The position numbers and the translations under genes were made by a program. The notes beneath the pieces were generated by a model. The model was given only the letters and a program-made list of their open reading frames with translations, was not told the DNA's origin and searched no databases. From positions 1,922,001 through 1,986,000 of the forward strand of contig OY970261.1 of assembly GCA_963715635.1 (NCBI GenBank): a stretch of DNA of 64,000 nt, read 5' to 3'. Positions 59,663 to 64,000 of this stretch are shown here, piece after piece. The stretch is from JAPKZH01 sp963715635. GTDB lineage: Bacteria > Acidobacteriota > Aminicenantia > Aminicenantales > UBA4085. Numbering within the stretch: the first letter of the stretch is position 1; each line of letters begins with the position of its first letter.

Positions 59663-60101
59663 TCATCGCCTCTTTATCCTCAAGAGAGGCCAGCAAATCT
59701 CCTTCGACGACAATCTTGCCGTCAACGAGAGCTCTTCCACGCAACTGTAAAAACTTACCCTTGAGCTTGAGAAGATCGGCCTCAAGCCTGAGCTGATCGC
59801 CGGGAATCACCGGCTTTCGAAACCTGGTGTTATCGATTTTGCCCAAAAGCACGAGCTTGTTCTCAGGGTCCGGGATCGAATGAAAGATGAGGATGCCCCC
59901 GGCTTGGGCCATGGCCTCCACAATCAGGACGCCGGGCATGATCCGGATGTCCGGGAAATGCCCCTGGAAAAACGGCTCATTCACCGTGACGTTCTTCAGG
60001 GCAACGATGGTCTTCCCCGGCTCCAGGCTGAGAACGCGGTCAACGAGAAGGAAGGGATAGCGGTGCGGAAGAAATTTCAGGATCCCTTCGATGTTGATCA
60101 A
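59649..60101 (-). CDS. fabZ: 3-hydroxyacyl-ACP dehydratase FabZ
   Basis: 150-residue hot-dog-fold dehydratase of fatty acid elongation. The catalytic His is in LPHRYPFLLVDRV and the catalytic Glu in MPGVLIVEAMAQ; both are intact. The only sensible start is TTG at 60101, since no ATG precedes the conserved INIEGILKFLPHRYP region and the gene before it stops at 60114. It overlaps lpxA by 14 bases. Placing fabZ with lpxA is common, as both draw on 3-hydroxyacyl-ACP. Confidence 0.93.
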   Translation of the reverse strand: MINIEGILKFLPHRYPFLLVDRVLSLEPGKTIVALKNVTVNEPFFQGHFPDIRIMPGVLIVEAMAQAGGILIFHSIPDPENKLVLLGKIDNTRFRKPVIPGDQLRLEADLLKLKGKFLQLRGRALVDGKIVVEGDLLASLEDKEAMNARK

Positions 60102-60113
60102 GGCCGCGACTCG

Positions 60114-60653
60114 CTATTTGCCGGCGGCCTTTGACGCATCGTATCTCTTAATGACGTCCTGGGTCAGGTCGATGACCGGGTTGACATAGATGGCCCCGCA
60201 CTTCTGCAAGTCTAAAATGATATCGATTCCCTTTTCCTTGCCGAGTTGGCCGATGATCGGGATGAGCTCATCCTGGAGTTTCTTGAACTGCTTGTTGGTC
60301 ATTTCTTGCATGCTGGCATATGCGTCTTCCGCCTTCCTCTTCCTCTCGGTCTGCTTTTTATCGAGATCAGTCGTATACTGCATGACGGCTTCTTCGGTCA
60401 GGGTTAGGCGTTGGGTGCTGAGTTTGGTTTGGAGCCCCTGGATATCGGCATCCAGCTTGGCGATGACGGCCTGGTTCTGCTTGTCTGCGTCCTGGAGCCG
60501 GGCGATGATCTTTTTCCCCTCGGACGATTTTTCCAGGATATCCTGGGAATTGACGATACCGACCTTCGGTGTTAGCTGGGCCGTGCTCAAGGAGACGAAA
60601 ATTCCCATGACCAATATGAGCAAGCCAATTGCCTGTGTGAGTGTCTTCCTCAT
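60114..60653 (-). CDS. skp: OmpH/Skp-family periplasmic chaperone
   Basis: 179 residues. A signal peptide (AIGLLILVMGIFVSLSTAQ) is followed by KVGIVNSQDILEKSSEGKK, the family opening, a long coiled coil (ARLQDADKQNQAVIAKLDADI, KKQTERKRKAEDAYA) and a closing beta segment (IDIILDLQKCGAIYV). Skp trimers hold unfolded outer membrane proteins on their way to the Bam complex. AAGGAGG precedes the ATG, and bamA lies 44 bases upstream on the same strand. Confidence 0.92.
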   Translation of the reverse strand: MRKTLTQAIGLLILVMGIFVSLSTAQLTPKVGIVNSQDILEKSSEGKKIIARLQDADKQNQAVIAKLDADIQGLQTKLSTQRLTLTEEAVMQYTTDLDKKQTERKRKAEDAYASMQEMTNKQFKKLQDELIPIIGQLGKEKGIDIILDLQKCGAIYVNPVIDLTQDVIKRYDASKAAGK

Positions 60654-60697
60654 CGTTTGACCTCCTTAGGTTAATTTGGAATGAGTCTGTTTATGCT

Positions 60698-63046
60698 CTA
60701 AAACGTGGTTCCAATCGCAAACCGGAATGCGAAATTGGAATCGGTGCTATAGATACGCTTGTTATTATACGCAAAAATCAGCCGGAAAGGAACTCGCAGG
60801 GCCGGAACGAAGATGCGCGCCTCGATCCCCGCCGAGGAGAACATATTGGCCCAGCTCACACGCTCCTCCCGGCCATAAGCGTTGCCCCGGTCATAGAAGG
60901 CGATCAAGTAGAGCGGGCCGCCGACCTGGAGGGTATATTCGGCGTTCATGACAAACTGCTTCTCGCCTCCGATCATCGTGCCCTCGGAGCTCCTCGGACC
61001 GATCGAATAGATCTCATAGCCTCGGATATTCCGCTCCCCGCCAAGATAAAACTTCTCCCAAAAGGGAATCTGAGAGTTCCTCAGGGGCTTGATGTAGGAA
61101 TACTCGATGTGAAAGCCGATAGTGTGGCCTTTGGCGATCGGCTGGAAGTGGGTGAATTCGAAGCGCGGCTTGTAGAGATGAATCTCGCCGCCCAAGAACG
61201 TCCCGGCATATTTGAGCGAGGCCAAAATCATCGTCCCGCTGGTGGGAGTCAGGGGGCTATCGACCGTCGAACGGTAAAGGGTCGGACTGATGGAGCTCAT
61301 ATAGTACTTGCCCAGCCCATACATCTGGTAGTAGATGGGGTCGATGTATGAGGTCAAGGCCGTCCCTGCGGCAACACTATCGGGATTCTCCTGGGTCGAT
61401 GGAAGCTTGATATCCACATAGTCGAGGCTGTAGGTTAGGCTCCCCCGCGCCCACCCAAACAGGCGCGAACCCGCCGTAAGATCGATCCCCCTATCTTTCC
61501 TGTCGTACAGATAAGGATAGATGACAGAACGATCATAGACGTTGAAGCCCAGGCTGATGGGATTGTCCAGGAAATAGGGCTCGCTGAATCCGAATGAGTA
61601 ATTTTGGATGCGCGCCCCGTATTGGGCGGTGATATCCAAGGTTTCTCCTGCGCCCAGGAAATTGACCGTCGAATAGCTCACGGCGATGAACGTCCCCTCG
61701 TAGCCGGAATAGCCGGCCGTAAACTGGATGTTGTTCCTCTGCAATTCCTTGAGATAAAGGGTGATATCGAATTGGGTCGGGTCGCTGGCCATCGGCTTGA
61801 TATCCGGGTCTTTTTCTATATCGACGAGTCCCAGCTGCTTGACCCGGAGGACGCTGTCCTTGAACAGGGCCAGGCTGAATCGGTCTCCTTCCCGGACGAG
61901 CAGCTCTCGGCGGATGACCTTGTCTTTGGTGTAGATATTGCCCTTGATGTCAAGTCGGTGGATATAGGTAATCTCGCCTTCCATGATATTATAAGTGACG
62001 TTGACGACCTTGTTCTTCGGGTCCAGGTTTTCCACGGGGATGATCTGGCCGTACCAGAAACCGTAGTTCCTCATCAATTCGCCTAGGTCCTCGACGCTCT
62101 TTTCCCTGACCTTGGTGCTATAGATCTCCCCTTTTTTGAACTTGATATAGCTCAAAATGCCCGGGGTGGTGAAGGCTTTATTCCCTTCGACCTTGACCTC
62201 CCCCACCTTGTAGAGGTAGCCGGCGTTGACCGGGACCGTGATCTTCATCATCATCCGTTTTTTTGAGAACGGCCAAAAGGTCTTTTTGGTGACCTCTTCG
62301 ATCTTCGGTTCGCCGACCGTGGCCTCCATATATCCGTTTTCCTGAAGTTTCTTCTTGACCGAGGCCATATCATCGGTAAGCTTGCCCAGCTTGTAGACGT
62401 CCTTCGCCGTCACCCAAGACAGGACGCTGTGCTGCTGGTTTTCCTTCATAGCTTCCCGCAGAATGCTCTGGGGGAGCTTGGGCCTTCCCACGAAATCGAC
62501 TTCCCCGACCCTAACTTTCGGCCCCTCATCGACCTTGAACACGACATCGACTTCGTTTTTACCCTTTTTAGCGGCCTCCACATCGACTTTGGCAGCGCCC
62601 AGGCCTTTCTCCGTCAGAAGGTCCTCGATCGTCCTCTTGACTTTCTGGATCTTGTAAGGGCTGTAATAGGAATAGGGCAGAATGTATTCGTCTTTTTCCT
62701 TCAGCTTATTGACAATATCATCTTCCTTGACCTTTTTGCCCGTTTTATAGGTCACCGCCTTGACCACGGGGTTTTCCTCGACGATAATCTTGACGATCTT
62801 TCCTTTTGTCCCTTCTTGCTGCTCGATTTTGAGATTGGAGAAAAAGCCAGTCAACCACAGGGTTCGGAAATCCTTTTTTAAGATCTCTTCATTATAATAA
62901 TCGCCCTCTCGGACCGAGAGGTAGTAAACCACCTGCTCCTTGAGCAGCCGATCCAGCCCGATGATCTCGATCTTTTCCACAAGCTCCTGAGCGAAGCCCA
63001 AGAGGGGGGCTAACAGCAAGAAAAGGCTCAAAATCCACTTTTTCAT
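60698..63046 (-). CDS. bamA: Outer membrane assembly factor BamA
   Basis: 782 residues. A signal peptide (WILSLFLLLAPLLGFA) is followed by five POTRA-like domains (first: ELVEKIEIIGLDRLLKEQVVY) and a C-terminal Omp85 beta barrel from about residue 420, with FYLGGERNIRGYE (the VRGF/Y-type loop 6 motif as IRGYE) and a terminal Phe (IGTTF). It inserts beta-barrel proteins into the outer membrane. ATG at 63046 has AAGGAA eight bases upstream; an in-frame ATG two codons earlier and a longer reading to 63112 lack that spacing or a signal-like start. lolD is upstream and skp downstream on the same strand. Confidence 0.95.
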   Translation of the reverse strand: MKKWILSLFLLLAPLLGFAQELVEKIEIIGLDRLLKEQVVYYLSVREGDYYNEEILKKDFRTLWLTGFFSNLKIEQQEGTKGKIVKIIVEENPVVKAVTYKTGKKVKEDDIVNKLKEKDEYILPYSYYSPYKIQKVKRTIEDLLTEKGLGAAKVDVEAAKKGKNEVDVVFKVDEGPKVRVGEVDFVGRPKLPQSILREAMKENQQHSVLSWVTAKDVYKLGKLTDDMASVKKKLQENGYMEATVGEPKIEEVTKKTFWPFSKKRMMMKITVPVNAGYLYKVGEVKVEGNKAFTTPGILSYIKFKKGEIYSTKVREKSVEDLGELMRNYGFWYGQIIPVENLDPKNKVVNVTYNIMEGEITYIHRLDIKGNIYTKDKVIRRELLVREGDRFSLALFKDSVLRVKQLGLVDIEKDPDIKPMASDPTQFDITLYLKELQRNNIQFTAGYSGYEGTFIAVSYSTVNFLGAGETLDITAQYGARIQNYSFGFSEPYFLDNPISLGFNVYDRSVIYPYLYDRKDRGIDLTAGSRLFGWARGSLTYSLDYVDIKLPSTQENPDSVAAGTALTSYIDPIYYQMYGLGKYYMSSISPTLYRSTVDSPLTPTSGTMILASLKYAGTFLGGEIHLYKPRFEFTHFQPIAKGHTIGFHIEYSYIKPLRNSQIPFWEKFYLGGERNIRGYEIYSIGPRSSEGTMIGGEKQFVMNAEYTLQVGGPLYLIAFYDRGNAYGREERVSWANMFSSAGIEARIFVPALRVPFRLIFAYNNKRIYSTDSNFAFRFAIGTTF

Positions 63047-63132
63047 ATCCATTTCCTTATACCATAAAATGCATTTTTTTTCAAAGACCGCGGAGCTTTC
63101 CCGCTCGCTCACTACCTGTTCTAACTCTGAAA

Positions 63133-63813
63133 TTAGGGGAAAAGTTTCAAATCGCCGCGTTCCATCATGTAGGCTTTCCGGCAGAACTGGGCCACCTTAT
63201 CGTTGTGGGTGACGATGATCGAGGACAGGCCCTTCTTCTCGTGCAGGTCCAGAAGGAGCTTGAGGATGTGCTCCCCTGTTTTCCAGTCCAGATTGCCGGT
63301 GGGTTCGTCGGCCAATAGCAGCTTCGGCTCGTTGACCAGCGCACGGGCCACCGCAATCCGCTGCTGCTCCCCCCCGGAAAGTTGGGAGGGTCTGAGGTGG
63401 GCTTTATCCTCCAGGAACACTTCTTTCAGGATATCGTGGCTCCGGGCCAGGGCTTCATGTTTATCCATACCCCTAATCATGAGGGGAAGGCCCACGTTTT
63501 CCAGAGTCGTGAACTCCGGGAGCAGGTGATAAAACTGAAAAACAAACCCGATTTTCTGGTTCCGGATCCGGGCCAGTTCTTTTTCATCCCTGGCAAAGAG
63601 GTCTTCCTCATCGAGAAAGACCGTTCCCTCGGACGGCCGGTCTAACGCCCCCAACAAGTTCAACAGCGTGGTCTTCCCAACACCGGAAGCGCCCATGATG
63701 GCCACGGCATCCCCCGCTTCGAGTTCAAAATTCAGACCCCGAAAAACTTGAAGGACACCGTTGGGCAAAGGATATTCCTTGCCGAGGTCGGTAGCGCGGA
63801 GAATATTACTCAT
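63133..63813 (-). CDS. lolD: Lipoprotein-releasing ABC transporter ATPase LolD
   Basis: 226-residue ATPase of the LolD/MacB group: Walker A GASGVGKTT, signature LSGGEQQRIAVARAL, Walker B LLLADEPTGNLD, and the segment QFYHLLPEFTTLENVGLPL typical of LolD. With LolC/E it releases outer membrane lipoproteins from the inner membrane. Its start overlaps the permease gene by 8 bases. It lies 86 bases upstream of the bamA start and may share the operon. Confidence 0.92.
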   Translation of the reverse strand: MSNILRATDLGKEYPLPNGVLQVFRGLNFELEAGDAVAIMGASGVGKTTLLNLLGALDRPSEGTVFLDEEDLFARDEKELARIRNQKIGFVFQFYHLLPEFTTLENVGLPLMIRGMDKHEALARSHDILKEVFLEDKAHLRPSQLSGGEQQRIAVARALVNEPKLLLADEPTGNLDWKTGEHILKLLLDLHEKKGLSSIIVTHNDKVAQFCRKAYMMERGDLKLFP

Positions 63814-64000
63814 ATTTCAATGCCACAACCGGGTCAACCTTGGAAGCGCGGTGCGAAGGGAACAGCGTCGAAAGAAAGCTGATCAGGAGCGAGACGCCGA
63901 TGATCAGGGCCAGATCCAACGGGTTGATATAAAAAGGGACGTGGGAAATCTGGTAGATATCGACGGGAACCTTGATCAGCTTGAAGGCGTTGGCTAGCAC
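63806..64000 (-). CDS. LolC/E-type ABC permease, C-terminus only (cut by window edge)
   Basis: The last 64 residues of an FtsX-type permease: a membrane helix (LALIIGVSLLISFLSTLFP) and the family ending SHRASKVDPVVALKYE, which is characteristic of LolC/LolE. The 5' end is outside the window. The 8-base overlap with lolD indicates that the two form one transporter. Confidence 0.88.
   Translation of the reverse strand: MLANAFKLIKVPVDIYQISHVPFYINPLDLALIIGVSLLISFLSTLFPSHRASKVDPVVALKYE

Noticed and set aside
1..64000. CRISPR arrays, tRNA or rRNA genes, prophage or integrase
   Set aside because: No regularly spaced repeats, cloverleaf-like or rRNA-like sequence, and no phage or recombinase genes were seen.

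Overview
The window looks like one contiguous chromosomal stretch from a Gram-negative bacterium of moderate-to-high GC content. An outer membrane is implied by a bamA-skp-fabZ-lpxA-lpxI block with lolD and a LolC/E-type permease beside it (57-64 kb). The gene style (secreted M28, M14 and M24 peptidases, a Ser/Thr kinase fused to TolB-like and TPR domains, many exported proteins of unknown function, near-consensus sigma70 promoters) fits Acidobacteriota or Candidatus Aminicenantes. That placement is inference; no rRNA or tRNA gene was seen to settle it.

Layout. 0-7.5 kb: truncated phosphofructokinase, a frameshifted Ser/Thr kinase-TPR gene, a TldD/TldE pair (TldD with a Tat-like leader) and DoxX. 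7.7-17 kb: Xaa-Pro dipeptidase-type M24 protein, two exported proteins of unknown role, then a minus-strand run of alpha/beta hydrolase (frameshifted), amidohydrolase with a CIA30-like tail and a beta-lactamase-fold lipoprotein that has lost its catalytic Ser and Lys. 17-25 kb: a sugar/alcohol nucleotidyltransferase overlapping a CDP-alcohol phosphatidyltransferase, two SDR enzymes (one SDR-type threonine dehydrogenase), an M28 peptidase, a DUF1028 protein, an APC permease and pyrE. 25-28.6 kb: a SpoIID protein with SPOR and SLH-like parts, then a methyltransferase gene flanked by a degenerate direct repeat.

28.6-37 kb: a three-gene minus-strand cluster of unknown function, made of an exported protein, a membrane coiled-coil protein with a Cys-less transglutaminase-like domain (frameshifted), and a secreted protein carrying four PPC domains, a terpene-cyclase-like toroid and a VWA domain. 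This is the best candidate for an undescribed system. 37-45 kb: a lipoprotein, an acetyl-CoA-synthetase-like ligase / acyl carrier protein / Kbl operon, an MFS permease and a FecCD-type metal-chelate ABC importer. 45-57 kb: a DAK2-DegV fusion, two small membrane proteins, MscL with a C-terminal zinc ribbon, a very large frameshifted M14 carboxypeptidase-like protein, a sigma54 activator, a second APC permease and a LolA-like exported protein. 57-64 kb: envelope biogenesis operon (Gfo/Idh/MocA oxidoreductase, lpxI, lpxA, fabZ, skp/ompH, bamA, lolD, lolC/E), without lpxD.

Four long genes are each broken by what reads as one extra base (near 1998, 15668, 33062 and 50112). Coding similarity continues in the next frame with no domain lost. 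Either the assembly carries single-base insertions or these genes are recent pseudogenes; the uniform direction makes assembly error the likelier reading. Several genes have clear TTGA(C/T)-type -35 and TATAAT-type -10 boxes, which in three cases decide the start codon.
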